Shown here: positions 7,436-16,565 of the stretch, one piece after another
How the letters are laid out: every line of letters starts with the position of its first letter
Position numbering within the stretch: the stretch's first letter is position 1
Assembly: GCA_026393245.1 (NCBI GenBank)
Contig: JAPLAO010000138.1
Coordinates: 1-36,023, forward strand
DNA length: 36,023 nucleotides
Origin: Mycobacterium sp.
Lineage (GTDB): Bacteria > Actinomycetota > Actinomycetes > Mycobacteriales > Mycobacteriaceae
Reading direction: 5' to 3'
Program-made: the position numbers and the translations under genes
Notes under the pieces: model-generated
What the model saw: only the letters and a program-made list of their open reading frames with translations
Databases searched by the model: none
What the model was told of the DNA's origin: nothing

Positions 7436-9265
7436 TCACTCGCGGTCGTCGGCTCCCGCGGTGCGACGCCGTCGCAGCAACAACATCGTCAGGCCGCCGA
7501 GTACCGCCACGGCGGCGACGATTCCGCCGATCATGGCCGGCGACGAGCCGCTACCGGCTTGTCCTGAGTCCGCGGCCTGCACGGGCTTGAGATTCTCGTA
7601 GGTCCAGGTTCCGTACTGGAACAGATATGACCCGTCCGGCGCGGGCTGCGGTACGAAGCCCTCGAACCTGTCGCTGCGATAGGCGACCAGGTTGTCGTAG
7701 TAGTAGGTGATGGCGTAGGGCCAGTCGTCGTAGAGGATCTGCTGCATCTGCTTGACGATCTCGATGCGCTTGGCGGGATCGGTCTCGGTGCTTTGGGCGG
7801 TAAAGAGGGCGTCGTACTCGGGATTGCAGTAGAACGAATCGGAGAGGTTGGCCACGATGCTGCCGGCGTCTTCGTAGGACCTCTTGTCACAGGTGAAGGT
7901 GGACAGCTGGTAACCGGGGTCCGGCTCGACGACCCAGCCGTACTCGAACATGTCGTACTCGCCCTGGCCGATCTTCTCGGTCAGGGCGTCCTCGGCGATG
8001 AGTGTCACGGTGGTCTCAACGCCGATATCAGCAAGGTAGTTCTTGATGAACTCGACGGCCTTCTTCGACGCCGCCTTATCTGATCGGCCGAATAGTCGGA
8101 ACTTCAGTGGCGCACCGGTCGCATCCTGGCGGATGCCGTTCGGGCCTACCGGGTAGCCAGCGGCATCCAGCAGTGATCGGGCCTTGTCGGGGTCGTAGCT
8201 GACCTCATTGGGTGGCGAGAGGTGCCAATCGGCGTACATCGGCGGAATCAGCGTTGAACCGACGCTGCCGTGTCCACCCAGCACCTTCTCGACGAGGGCC
8301 TTGCGATCGATCGACCAGCCGATGGCCTCACGCAGGCGCTTGTCCTTCAGCAGCGGATTGCCGTCCCCGATCGGCTTGTTATCTACTGTTGCGGCACCGG
8401 TGTTGAAGGCCAACTCGTTGAACCCGGAGTAGACCGCCGACAGGCGTTTGATGTTCGGCACATCAGCCAGCGAATCGAAGACATTCGACTCCAGACTGTC
8501 GGCGTAATCGATCTCACCCTTGCGCAGCGCCTGGCCGAGCGCATCGGGGTTGGCATAGAACTTGAAGACAACCTCGTCGACGGCGGGCTTACCGCGATAG
8601 AAGTTGGGGTTGGCGACCATCCGGGTGAACTGTCCGACTTGACGCTCCGCCGTCAGATACGGACCGGCGCCGACAACGGGCTTGCCGTCGGTAGGTTCGT
8701 CTTTGAAACTCTGGATGGCAGTCTCGTCGATCGTGGAGTAAACGTGCTCGGGCAGGATGTAGACCGCGAGCTTCTCCATGATCGGTGAGGGCTTGTCGAC
8801 CCGAAGGATCAGCGAGGTGTCATCCGGCGCCTCGGCCTTGGTGATATTGCCGACGTAGTTGCCGTAGTTGACCTTCTCGAACGTGCCATTGATGATCCGG
8901 TTGAAGGTGTAGGCGGCATCCTTGGCCGTCAACGGGACGCCATCACTCCACTTCAGCCCGGGCCTGATCTTGTAGGTCCAGAACGTCTTGTCCGGGGACT
9001 CCGCCCACGACTCAGCCAGACCGGGCTCAATGCTGAAATCCTTGGCCCCGTACTCGGTCAGGGTCGGATAGACCATCTGGAAGATCTCATAGGCAGCGGC
9101 AGTCACGCCGACGAACGGGTTCAGGGAGTCGACGTCCTGGGTCACTCCCACGGTGAACACCGACTTGGCCGGGGCCGGTTCAGCTCCGGCGGGTACCCCG
9201 GCGGGCAGCAGCAGTCCGAGGACGAACAGGATCACAGCGACCAGGCGTGCGGGTCGATCAACCAT
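7436..9265 (-). CDS. Peptide-type substrate-binding protein (SBP family 5) with C-terminal membrane anchor
   Basis: This 609-residue protein is the extracytoplasmic receptor of the importer. It begins with a Sec signal peptide (hydrophobic core about residues 8-22, likely cleavage near AGA-EP). The SBP_bac_5 pattern follows: VGVTQDVDSLNPFVG, then a central stretch with GYPVGPNGIRQD. No lipobox cysteine is present. Instead, a single C-terminal helix (about residues 577-597) followed by RRRR and an acidic tail should anchor it to the membrane. ATG 9265 has AAGGGGG at good spacing; GTG 9268 directly before it is the alternative start. As first gene of the operon it is probably the most highly expressed. 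The ligand is unknown; the downstream Rieske enzyme and flavoprotein suggest an N-methylated compound. Confidence 0.9.
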   Translation of the reverse strand: MVDRPARLVAVILFVLGLLLPAGVPAGAEPAPAKSVFTVGVTQDVDSLNPFVGVTAAAYEIFQMVYPTLTEYGAKDFSIEPGLAESWAESPDKTFWTYKIRPGLKWSDGVPLTAKDAAYTFNRIINGTFEKVNYGNYVGNITKAEAPDDTSLILRVDKPSPIMEKLAVYILPEHVYSTIDETAIQSFKDEPTDGKPVVGAGPYLTAERQVGQFTRMVANPNFYRGKPAVDEVVFKFYANPDALGQALRKGEIDYADSLESNVFDSLADVPNIKRLSAVYSGFNELAFNTGAATVDNKPIGDGNPLLKDKRLREAIGWSIDRKALVEKVLGGHGSVGSTLIPPMYADWHLSPPNEVSYDPDKARSLLDAAGYPVGPNGIRQDATGAPLKFRLFGRSDKAASKKAVEFIKNYLADIGVETTVTLIAEDALTEKIGQGEYDMFEYGWVVEPDPGYQLSTFTCDKRSYEDAGSIVANLSDSFYCNPEYDALFTAQSTETDPAKRIEIVKQMQQILYDDWPYAITYYYDNLVAYRSDRFEGFVPQPAPDGSYLFQYGTWTYENLKPVQAADSGQAGSGSSPAMIGGIVAAVAVLGGLTMLLLRRRRTAGADDRE

Positions 9266-9444
9266 CACGTCCCCCTTCGGTGGCGGGTACGGCTATTCAC
9301 TTGACTGACGGATCACCCCACCATGGCAGCATTTTCGGAGCCAGTCCGGCGTTCTGGCCTAATCCGCCGACTTGAGTGGGATAGCCAAGGTTCGTCGCAG
9401 TATCGTTTAACCCTGGCTCGCCTTCGAATCCCTGCGGAGGTTGC
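9266..9444. promoter_or_regulatory. Divergent promoter region between the transporter operon and ptrB
   Basis: These 179 bases separate the divergent start codons of the binding-protein gene (minus) and ptrB (plus), so promoters for both should lie here. For ptrB, TATCGT at 9401-9406 fits the mycobacterial -10 pattern TANNNT, but no convincing -35 box is at the right distance. GGAGG at 9436-9440 precedes the GTG start at 9445. For the operon, a Shine-Dalgarno-like AAGGGGG precedes the start; I found no clear -10 box. No regulator gene is adjacent and no clear operator palindrome was recognised. Confidence 0.4.
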
Positions 9445-11616
9445 GTGGCACCCGATATCGGCTCCATTCCCGAGCCGTCCACGGCGCGTATCGGACAAGA
9501 CCCGCGCGCACCGTACGCCTGGATCGCCGAGCCGACTGCGGAGTTGATCGGACTTCTCGATGCCGAGCGCGCCTATTACGAAGCCCGCACCGCACCACTG
9601 GGCAAACTGCGCGCGGTGCTGGCTGCTGAGATGACCGCGCGGGTGCCGGACCGCTCTGAGTCGGCGCCGTGGCAGGCCGGAGCCTTCACCTACCGAAACG
9701 TGCACGGGGTCGGCGCCGAGTTCCCCGCCCTGGTTCGGCGCGTCGGGGTCGGCCCAGACGAAGACGACCCAGACGGTGACGACCCAGACGGTGACGACCC
9801 AGACGAAGACGACCCAGACGAGACGGTGATCGACCTGCAAGCGATCGCCGAGGCCCATCCCGAGGCCGAGTTCCACCCCGGCGAGATGCAGGTGAGTCCG
9901 GACGGGACAGTGCTGGCCTGGTCGTACGACGTGGTCGGCGACGAACGGTATCGCCTGAGGTTCCGGGATCTGCGCACCGGAACCGACCTCCCCGCAGTGA
10001 TCGAGGCGACCATCCCCGCCGGCGGCTGGAGCGCCGACGGGTCAACGTATCTATACCTGCGCACCGACGCCGTCAATCGACCGCATCAGGTGTGGGCGCA
10101 CCTACTGGGCACCGACCCCGCGTCGGACAGACTGGTCTTTACCGAACCCGACGAGCGGTTCGATGTCCGCCTTGAGGTCACCCGTTCGGGGGCGTGGTTC
10201 GTGATCACCGCGTGGTCGCGTAACACCTCCGAGGTTCATCTGCTGTCGACCGCAAAACCCACCGCCGCACCCGTCCTGGTCCGGCCACGCGAACATCTCA
10301 TCGAGTACAGCGTGGAACACGCGCCCGGACCCAGCGACCGATTCCTGATCGTCACCAACCTCGACGCTGAGTCGTTCCGGATCGCCACTGCACCGGTCGA
10401 CGCACCGGGCGACTGGAGCGACTACGTGTCCGAAGATCCGGCGATGCGCATCAACCGCGCGGACGCCTTCGGTTCGGCGGTCGTCGTCTCAGCCAGACGC
10501 GATGGGGTCGGCATGGTGACAGTGCGGCCGTACAACGCGGCGCCTTACGACATCTGGCCGGACGTTCCCGGCGGCCTGGTGACACTGGGTCGCAACGAAA
10601 TATTCGATGCCGACTTCGTGACCGTGATCCAACAATCGTTCATCAAGCCCACCAGGTTCGAGGACGTTGATATCGCGTCAGGGTCACGCAGTCTCCGCCA
10701 TGTAGAGCAGATCGTCGGGCTCAACGTGGATGCGTACACCCAGGAACGGCATCTGGCCCCCGCGCCAGACGGAACCCAGGTGCCCGTCGTCGTCGTGCGA
10801 CGGCATGGTGTCGAACTCGACGGTGCCGCACCACTGTTCCTGTACGGCTACGGCTCCTACGAAGTGTGCACCGACCCCGACTTCGGCTACGACTGGTGGC
10901 GTTCGCTGCCCTCGCTGCTGGACCGTGGCGTGGTGTGCGCATTCGGCCAGCCCCGCGGTGGTGGCGAGATGGGCCGGCGCTGGTGGCTCGACGGACATCT
11001 GCGGTCGAAACCCAATACCTTCGATGATCAGGCCGCTGTCGCCGATTTCCTGGCCGAAGGCCTCATTGACGGCACCAGGATCGTGACCCGCGGATTGTCC
11101 GCGGGTGGCTTGCTGCAAGGCGCGCTGTACTCCCGGCGGCCGGAACGTTTCGCCGGAGTTGTCGCCGAAGTTCCCTTCGTCGACGTGGTGGCCACCATGG
11201 GAAATCCGGCGCTGCCGCTGACCATTCCGGAATGGGAGGAGTGGGGTAACCCCGCCGACCCTGATGACTACGCCGTGTTGATGTCGTATTCGCCGGTCGA
11301 CAATCCGCCCGCGGTCCAGGCGCGGCCGCCGCTGCTCGTCACCGGAGCCGTACACGACACCAGGGTTCTGGTCCGGGAGCCGGCAAAGTGGGTCGCGACG
11401 CTTCGAGCCGGCGATCCGGACCGCGGCATAGGCGTGGATCCCACATCACCGGTATCGCGGCGCACAATTCTCTTTCGCGCCGAGACCGGTTCGGGCGCTC
11501 ATGCCGGACCGGTCGGGCGTTACTCCCAACTCCACTATGAGGCCGAGATCTATGCCTGGGTACTCACCTGTTTCGGAGATGACTACACATTCGGCCGGTC
11601 GCGGCCACCAGGCTGA
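9445..11616 (+). CDS. ptrB: Oligopeptidase B (prolyl oligopeptidase family S9A)
   Basis: The 723-residue serine peptidase cleaves short peptides after basic residues in the cytoplasm. An N-terminal helical stretch and a seven-bladed beta-propeller (to about residue 440) precede the alpha/beta-hydrolase domain. The predicted catalytic triad is Ser552 (GLSAGG), Asp638 (GAVHDTRV) and His686 (GSGAHAGPVGR). PLFLYGYGSYE and FGQPRGGGEMGRRWW are characteristic of oligopeptidase B. GTG 9445 is preceded by GGAGG. Residues 102-126 are an acidic in-frame repeat (units of DDPDG/E) in the early propeller region, which I do not expect in homologues. The gene ends 6 bases before the convergent rlmB stop. Divergence from a peptide-type importer suggests, but does not prove, a joint role in peptide use. 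Confidence 0.93.
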   Translation: MAPDIGSIPEPSTARIGQDPRAPYAWIAEPTAELIGLLDAERAYYEARTAPLGKLRAVLAAEMTARVPDRSESAPWQAGAFTYRNVHGVGAEFPALVRRVGVGPDEDDPDGDDPDGDDPDEDDPDETVIDLQAIAEAHPEAEFHPGEMQVSPDGTVLAWSYDVVGDERYRLRFRDLRTGTDLPAVIEATIPAGGWSADGSTYLYLRTDAVNRPHQVWAHLLGTDPASDRLVFTEPDERFDVRLEVTRSGAWFVITAWSRNTSEVHLLSTAKPTAAPVLVRPREHLIEYSVEHAPGPSDRFLIVTNLDAESFRIATAPVDAPGDWSDYVSEDPAMRINRADAFGSAVVVSARRDGVGMVTVRPYNAAPYDIWPDVPGGLVTLGRNEIFDADFVTVIQQSFIKPTRFEDVDIASGSRSLRHVEQIVGLNVDAYTQERHLAPAPDGTQVPVVVVRRHGVELDGAAPLFLYGYGSYEVCTDPDFGYDWWRSLPSLLDRGVVCAFGQPRGGGEMGRRWWLDGHLRSKPNTFDDQAAVADFLAEGLIDGTRIVTRGLSAGGLLQGALYSRRPERFAGVVAEVPFVDVVATMGNPALPLTIPEWEEWGNPADPDDYAVLMSYSPVDNPPAVQARPPLLVTGAVHDTRVLVREPAKWVATLRAGDPDRGIGVDPTSPVSRRTILFRAETGSGAHAGPVGRYSQLHYEAEIYAWVLTCFGDDYTFGRSRPPG
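9748..9822 (+). repeat. 15-bp tandem repeat, five units, in frame in ptrB
   Basis: Units of 15 bases follow the pattern GACGACCCAGACGGT, with the first unit degenerate and the last two ending GAA and GAG. They encode residues 102-126, giving an acidic Asp/Pro/Gly run. Copy-number changes would keep the reading frame. Confidence 0.9.
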
Positions 11617-11622
11617 CAGGCG

Positions 11623-12558
11623 CTATCGTCTGCGCTGACGTGCGATCTCGGCGAGTACGACACCGGCGGCAACGGAGGCATTGAGCGACTCCGTCGGTCC
11701 GGCCATCGGTATCGACACCACCGCATCGCAGTTCTGGCGCACCAACCGCGACAGACCTTTGCCCTCCGAACCGACGACCAACACCATCGGCTCGGCGGCG
11801 TCGAATTCATCAATCGTGGTGTCACCGTCGGCGTCAAGTCCGACGACTCGAATACCAGCCGCGGACCACTGATTGAGCGTGCGATTGAGGTTGGTGGCCC
11901 GGGCAACCTGGACCCGCGCCGCTGCACCCGCACTGGTGCGCCAGGCCACTGCGGTCACCGACGCCGACCTGCGCTGCGGGATGAGGACACCATGCCCGGC
12001 GAAGGCCGCAACTGAACGAATGATGGCGCCGAGATTGCGCGGATCAGAGATGTTGTCCAGCGCAACCAGCAGTGCCGGTTGGACATCGTTGGTGGCTGAG
12101 GCCAGCAGATCGTCAGGGTGGGCATATCCATACGGCGGAACCTGCAGGGCGATGCCCTGATGTAGGCCATTGGAGCTCATCCGGTCGAGGTCGTGGCGAG
12201 GCACCTCGAGGATTGGGATGCCCCGATCAGCAGCCAGCGTCACCGACTCGGTGAGCCGCTCGTCGGCTTCGGCACCGAGTGCGACGTAGAGCGCACCGGC
12301 CGGCGCGTTGGCCCGAAGACATTCCAGCACCGGATTGCGGCCCAGGACCATCTCAGTTTCGTCGGTCGGCTTGTTATACGTCTTGCGGGCCTGTTGGGCC
12401 ACACGTTTTGCCGCGGGGTGATGGGGCCGCTGTTTGGCGGGTGGGGTGGCGCCACGCCCTTCAAGTCCGCGTCTGCGCACCCCGCCGGAGCCCACCGTCG
12501 GGCCCTTCTTGGTGCCCTCCTTACGGATTGCGCCGCGCCGTTTTGAATTGCCCGCCAT
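11623..12558 (-). CDS. rlmB: 23S rRNA 2'-O-methyltransferase, TrmH/SpoU family (RlmB-like, Rv3579c orthologue)
   Basis: This 311-residue SPOUT-class methyltransferase should methylate a ribose 2'-OH in 23S rRNA (the G2251 type in E. coli). The first ~70 residues are a basic, disordered extension typical of mycobacterial members. An RNA-binding N-terminal substrate domain begins near [13 protein letters not shown]. The trefoil-knot domain shows motif 1 [16 protein letters not shown], motif 2 [13 protein letters not shown] and motif 3 [18 protein letters not shown]. The ATG lies 2 bases after the cysS stop, so it is co-transcribed with cysS. It ends only 6 bases from the convergent ptrB stop, leaving no room for a terminator between them. 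The exact rRNA target is inferred from family and synteny. Confidence 0.92.
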   Translation of the reverse strand: MAGNSKRRGAIRKEGTKKGPTVGSGGVRRRGLEGRGATPPAKQRPHHPAAKRVAQQARKTYNKPTDETEMVLGRNPVLECLRANAPAGALYVALGAEADERLTESVTLAADRGIPILEVPRHDLDRMSSNGLHQGIALQVPPYGYAHPDDLLASATNDVQPALLVALDNISDPRNLGAIIRSVAAFAGHGVLIPQRRSASVTAVAWRTSAGAAARVQVARATNLNRTLNQWSAAGIRVVGLDADGDTTIDEFDAAEPMVLVVGSEGKGLSRLVRQNCDAVVSIPMAGPTESLNASVAAGVVLAEIARQRRR

Positions 12559-12560
12559 TG

Positions 12561-13973
12561 TTATGTGGCCTCTCCATCAGCCAGTGCCCACTGCGGGCCG
12601 TCGGCAGTGTCGGTGACGTCGATTCCGGCCGCCTTGAGCCGATCTCGAATCTCATCCGCTCCGACCCAGTCACGATCGCGACGAGCGTCATCGCGACGCG
12701 TCAACTCTGCGGCGACCAGAACATCGACTGCGGCCAGTGCGGCGGCGGTCTCATCCCGGGTCTCCCATCGCGGATCGAGCGGATCACAGCCCAAAATCGC
12801 TGTCATGGAACGTATTTCGCCAGCTTTGGCCAGTGCGATGTCATGGTCGCCCGCCTCCAGCGCGCGGTTGCCTTCGGCGCGGGCGGAATGTACTTCGGCC
12901 AGCGCTGCCGGAACCCCAAGATCGTCGTCGAGTGCAGCGGCGAACTTCTCCGTCCACGTCGTCGGCGACACTGCACCCACCCGTGTTCGGACCCGGTGCA
13001 GGAATTCCTCGATTCCGGTGTAGGCCTTGGCCGCGTCCTGCAACGCCGTCTCGGAGAACTCAAGCATCGAACGGTAGTGGGCGCTGCCCAGGTAGTAGCG
13101 CAGTTCTGCGGGTCTAACCCGTTGCAGCACAGCAGGAACCGCCAGTACATTGCCCAGCGACTTACTCATCTTCTCACCGCCCATGGTGACCCAGCCATTG
13201 TGCAGCCAGAAGTTGGCGAAGCCGTCCCCGGCAGCACGAGCCTGCGCAATCTCGTTCTCGTGGTGCGGGAACATTAGATCCAAGCCACCGCAGTGGATAT
13301 CGAACTCCGCACCGAGATACTCGTGTGACATGGCGACACATTCGGAGTGCCACCCTGGTCGACCGCGGCCCCACGGAGTGGGCCAGGACGGCTCGCCGGG
13401 CTTGGCGCCCTTCCAGAGGGTGAAGTCGCGCTGATCGCGCTTCCCGGTACCGGCACCCTCGCCCTGATGGACATCGTCAATCCGATGGCCGGAGAGCTTT
13501 CCGTATTCACCGACACTGAGCACGTCGAAGTAGACGTCGCCGCCACCGGCGTATGCGTGGCCGGTGTCGATCAGGCGCTCGATGAGTTCGACGATCTGGG
13601 TGATATGTCCGGTGGCACGCGGTTCCGCCGACGGCGGGAGCACTCCGAGTGCGTCATAGGCCGATGCGAAGGCCCGCTCGTGGGTAGCCGCCCACTCCCA
13701 CCATGGCCGGCCGGCCTCGGCTGCCTTGATGAGGATCTTGTCGTCGATATCGGTGACGTTGCGGATGAACGCAACGTTGAAGCCTTTGGCAAGTAGCCAG
13801 CGTCGTAGCACGTCGAAGGCGACCCCGCTGCGAACGTGCCCGATGTGCGGAAGTCCCTGAACGGTTGCGCCACACAGATAAATCGACGCATGACCGGGCC
13901 GCAACGGGACGAAGTCGCGAACGGCACCGGTGTAGGTGTCGTGCAGGCGCAGGCCTGCGGCTCCGGTGGTCAC
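12561..13973 (-). CDS. cysS: Cysteinyl-tRNA synthetase
   Basis: The 470-residue class I aminoacyl-tRNA synthetase charges tRNA-Cys. It shows the HIGH motif at residues 43-46 ([10 protein letters not shown]) and KMSKS at 268-272 ([10 protein letters not shown]). Expected zinc ligands are present: Cys34, Cys212, His237 and Glu241. The C-terminal helical domain carries the anticodon-binding region. Position between rlmB and ispF and a length near 470 identify it as the tRNA synthetase rather than the related mycothiol ligase MshC. It starts 11 bases after the ispF stop; the ispD-ispF-cysS-rlmB series looks like one operon. Confidence 0.96.
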   Translation of the reverse strand: MTTGAAGLRLHDTYTGAVRDFVPLRPGHASIYLCGATVQGLPHIGHVRSGVAFDVLRRWLLAKGFNVAFIRNVTDIDDKILIKAAEAGRPWWEWAATHERAFASAYDALGVLPPSAEPRATGHITQIVELIERLIDTGHAYAGGGDVYFDVLSVGEYGKLSGHRIDDVHQGEGAGTGKRDQRDFTLWKGAKPGEPSWPTPWGRGRPGWHSECVAMSHEYLGAEFDIHCGGLDLMFPHHENEIAQARAAGDGFANFWLHNGWVTMGGEKMSKSLGNVLAVPAVLQRVRPAELRYYLGSAHYRSMLEFSETALQDAAKAYTGIEEFLHRVRTRVGAVSPTTWTEKFAAALDDDLGVPAALAEVHSARAEGNRALEAGDHDIALAKAGEIRSMTAILGCDPLDPRWETRDETAAALAAVDVLVAAELTRRDDARRDRDWVGADEIRDRLKAAGIDVTDTADGPQWALADGEAT

Positions 13974-13984
13974 GACGTGGCAGC

Positions 13985-14470
13985 TTACCGGGAAGCCGAG
14001 ATGACCAAAGCGGTCGCGATTGCGGCCATGCCCTCGCCACGCCCAGTCAGTCCGAGGCCGTCGGTGGTGGTGGCTGAGACCGACACCGGCGCGCCGAGCA
14101 GATCGGTGAGCAGCCGTTGAGCCTCATCCCGGCGCGGTCCGATCCTCGGCCGGTTGGCGATCACCTGAACGGCGGCATTGCCGACCGAGAATTGACTCCG
14201 AATGAGCAAATCGCGGACATGGGTGAGCATCTGGGCTCCGGTGACACCGCGCCACTGCGGTTGGTCGACGCCGAACACGCTGCCCAAATCACCGAGGCCC
14301 GCTGCTGAGAGCAGCGCATCGCACAACGCATGAATCGCCACATCGCCGTCGGAATGCCCGGAGCATCCGTCGGCGCCGTCGAACAGCAGTCCCAGCAGCC
14401 AGCACGGACGGCCTATCTCAATGGGGTGCACATCGGTACCGAGCCCGACCCTCGGAAGCGGCAGGCTCAT
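13985..14470 (-). CDS. ispF: 2-C-methyl-D-erythritol 2,4-cyclodiphosphate synthase
   Basis: The 161-residue enzyme catalyses the fifth step of the MEP (non-mevalonate) isoprenoid pathway, cyclising CDP-methylerythritol 2-phosphate with release of CMP. Metal-binding residues are visible in GLGTDVHP (Asp13, His15) and in [18 protein letters not shown] (a His of this stretch is the third ligand). [17 protein letters not shown] near the C terminus matches the family signature. It overlaps ispD by four bases (ATGA), so the third and fifth enzymes of the pathway are translationally coupled. Length is normal for the family (about 160). Confidence 0.96.
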   Translation of the reverse strand: MSLPLPRVGLGTDVHPIEIGRPCWLLGLLFDGADGCSGHSDGDVAIHALCDALLSAAGLGDLGSVFGVDQPQWRGVTGAQMLTHVRDLLIRSQFSVGNAAVQVIANRPRIGPRRDEAQRLLTDLLGAPVSVSATTTDGLGLTGRGEGMAAIATALVISASR

Positions 14471-15204
14471 GAGTTCAACACCGCCTGCGCCAAGCGCAGA
14501 TCCAGCGCAGTGGTGATCTTGAAGGCAAGTGCATCACCGGCCACCGTGTGCACCGGAACGCCCAGGTTCTCCACCATCGACGCGTCATCGGTGACGGTGA
14601 GTCCGCCGGACTGCTGATAGGCCCGGCGTAATAACGCGGCCTCAAACCCCTGTGGCGTCTGTACCGCGCGCAGCCCGGCGCGTTCGGGGGTGCCGAGTAC
14701 GACGCCGTTGGCGTCGACAGCCTTGATCGTGTCCACAACGGGGAGAACCGGGATGACTGCCCGCATTCCGTCCCGCAGTGCGGCCACGACCCGCCGGATC
14801 TGGTCCAGCGGCGTAAAGGGCCGAGCGGCGTCGTGCACCAGGATGAACTCGGCATCACCGACCGCGGCCAGTGCCCGTCTGACGCTGTCGCCGCGTTCGG
14901 CGCCGCCCTCGACCACGGTCACGAGGCCTCCGCTTGTACCGGCACCGCTTGTACCGGCACCGTTTGTACCGGCACCGTTTGTACCGTCACCGTTTGTACC
15001 GGCACCGAGCATGCCGACGGTCTCCGCGACACGTTGCGCGGGCGCAGCGACCACAACCCGGTCGATCACACCGGAGGCGAGCAAACCGGCGACGGCGTGC
15101 TCCAGCATTGTCTTTGAACCCAACGTGACGAACGCTTTGGGCACGCCAGCCCCGAGTCGCGCTCCAGCGCCGGCGGCTGTGACGATTGCGACCGTGTCGG
15201 ACAC
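14467..15204 (-). CDS. ispD: 2-C-methyl-D-erythritol 4-phosphate cytidylyltransferase with internal repeat insertion
   Basis: This 245-residue enzyme transfers CMP to methylerythritol 4-phosphate in the MEP pathway. It shows the nucleotide-binding start [18 protein letters not shown], the [14 protein letters not shown] segment, VHDAARPF and TDDASMVE, all typical of IspD. Residues 67-91 are a Gly/Ala/Thr/Asn repeat (GAGTN-type units) placed between [13 protein letters not shown] and the [10 protein letters not shown] motif, which makes the protein roughly 15 residues longer than I expect for mycobacteria. The insertion is probably a surface loop. It lies 17 bases after carD and overlaps ispF by ATGA, so carD, ispD and ispF are likely co-transcribed. 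Confidence 0.95.
   Translation of the reverse strand: MSDTVAIVTAAGAGARLGAGVPKAFVTLGSKTMLEHAVAGLLASGVIDRVVVAAPAQRVAETVGMLGAGTNGDGTNGAGTNGAGTSGAGTSGGLVTVVEGGAERGDSVRRALAAVGDAEFILVHDAARPFTPLDQIRRVVAALRDGMRAVIPVLPVVDTIKAVDANGVVLGTPERAGLRAVQTPQGFEAALLRRAYQQSGGLTVTDDASMVENLGVPVHTVAGDALAFKITTALDLRLAQAVLNS
14932..15006 (-). repeat. 15-bp tandem repeat, five units, in frame in ispD
   Basis: On the plus strand the unit is TTGTACCGGCACCGT with small variations (CTT for TTT, GTC for GGC). It encodes five five-residue units, [20 protein letters not shown] and GAGTS. The array has the same unit length and copy number as the ptrB repeat but an unrelated sequence. Confidence 0.9.
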
Positions 15205-15221
15205 CGATGCCCTCAGGTCAG

Positions 15222-15978
<757 letters not shown>

Positions 15979-16488
15979 GTGAACCGTTCCAAGATCCGCC
16001 TCTGCGCCGCCGCCGCGGGCCTGGTGGCGGGTTCCATGATCCTCATCGGCTGCAGTGCCGGGCAAATCTCCCAGACCGCCAGCCAGGAAGCCGCCGTCAA
16101 CGGCAACTCTGCCAACGCAAAGAACATCGCACTGCGCAACGTTCACCTGCTGTCGACGCAGACCAGCGACTACCTGCAACCTGGACGAACGGTACCGCTG
16201 GTGTTCGTTGCCGCCAACAATTCGCCCGACGTCAACGACAAACTGTTGGGAATCACCTCCGACGTCGGTGCGGTGGCCATGACCGGCGACGCCGCCATTC
16301 CGGCAGGCGCCGCACTCGTGGTCGCCGCGGCCGGCGGGCAGGTCGAGGCCATGGGTAGCGCGACGCCCGCGGCGGCAGAGGTCGCGCTGAACTCGCCGAT
16401 CACCAATGGGCTGTCCTACGATTTCACCTTCAGCTTCGAACATGCCGGGAAGGTCACCGTCGCGGTGCCCATCTCCGCCGGCGACTGA
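15979..16488 (+). CDS. lpqE: Lipoprotein LpqE (Rv3584 orthologue)
   Basis: This 169-residue secreted lipoprotein has a signal peptide with a basic n-region (MNRSKIRL), a hydrophobic core and the lipobox LIGC, with the lipidated Cys at residue 25. The mature part contains a beta-rich domain with [13 protein letters not shown] and [19 protein letters not shown] 15979 follows AGGAGG by 5 bases; a longer open frame to 15688 runs through the promoter region and was rejected. The exact role is not established from sequence; the fold resembles small periplasmic copper-chaperone-like proteins, but I do not see their Met/His metal motif. It is followed by a short hairpin and then radA. Confidence 0.9.
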   Translation: MNRSKIRLCAAAAGLVAGSMILIGCSAGQISQTASQEAAVNGNSANAKNIALRNVHLLSTQTSDYLQPGRTVPLVFVAANNSPDVNDKLLGITSDVGAVAMTGDAAIPAGAALVVAAAGGQVEAMGSATPAAAEVALNSPITNGLSYDFTFSFEHAGKVTVAVPISAGD

Positions 16489-16489
16489 C

Positions 16490-16505
16490 CCGGGCAATAG
16501 CCCGG
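16490..16505 (+). terminator. Short hairpin after lpqE
   Basis: CCGGGC, loop AATA, GCCCGG form a 6-bp stem one base after the lpqE stop codon. There is no U-run, as is common for mycobacterial terminators. It could reduce read-through into radA. Confidence 0.4.
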
Positions 16506-16565
16506 CTCTCGACCCACGGCCGCGCATCCGCGGAACTGTCACACCTGAGCGCTAGCGTCAGCGTC

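Noticed and set aside
12279..13277. 332-codon plus-strand frame opposite rlmB and cysS
   Set aside because: Spans the junction of two well-supported minus-strand genes and has no protein family features.
14932..15006. CRISPR-like array
   Set aside because: The 15-bp units are directly adjacent without spacers and are in frame in ispD; there are no cas genes.
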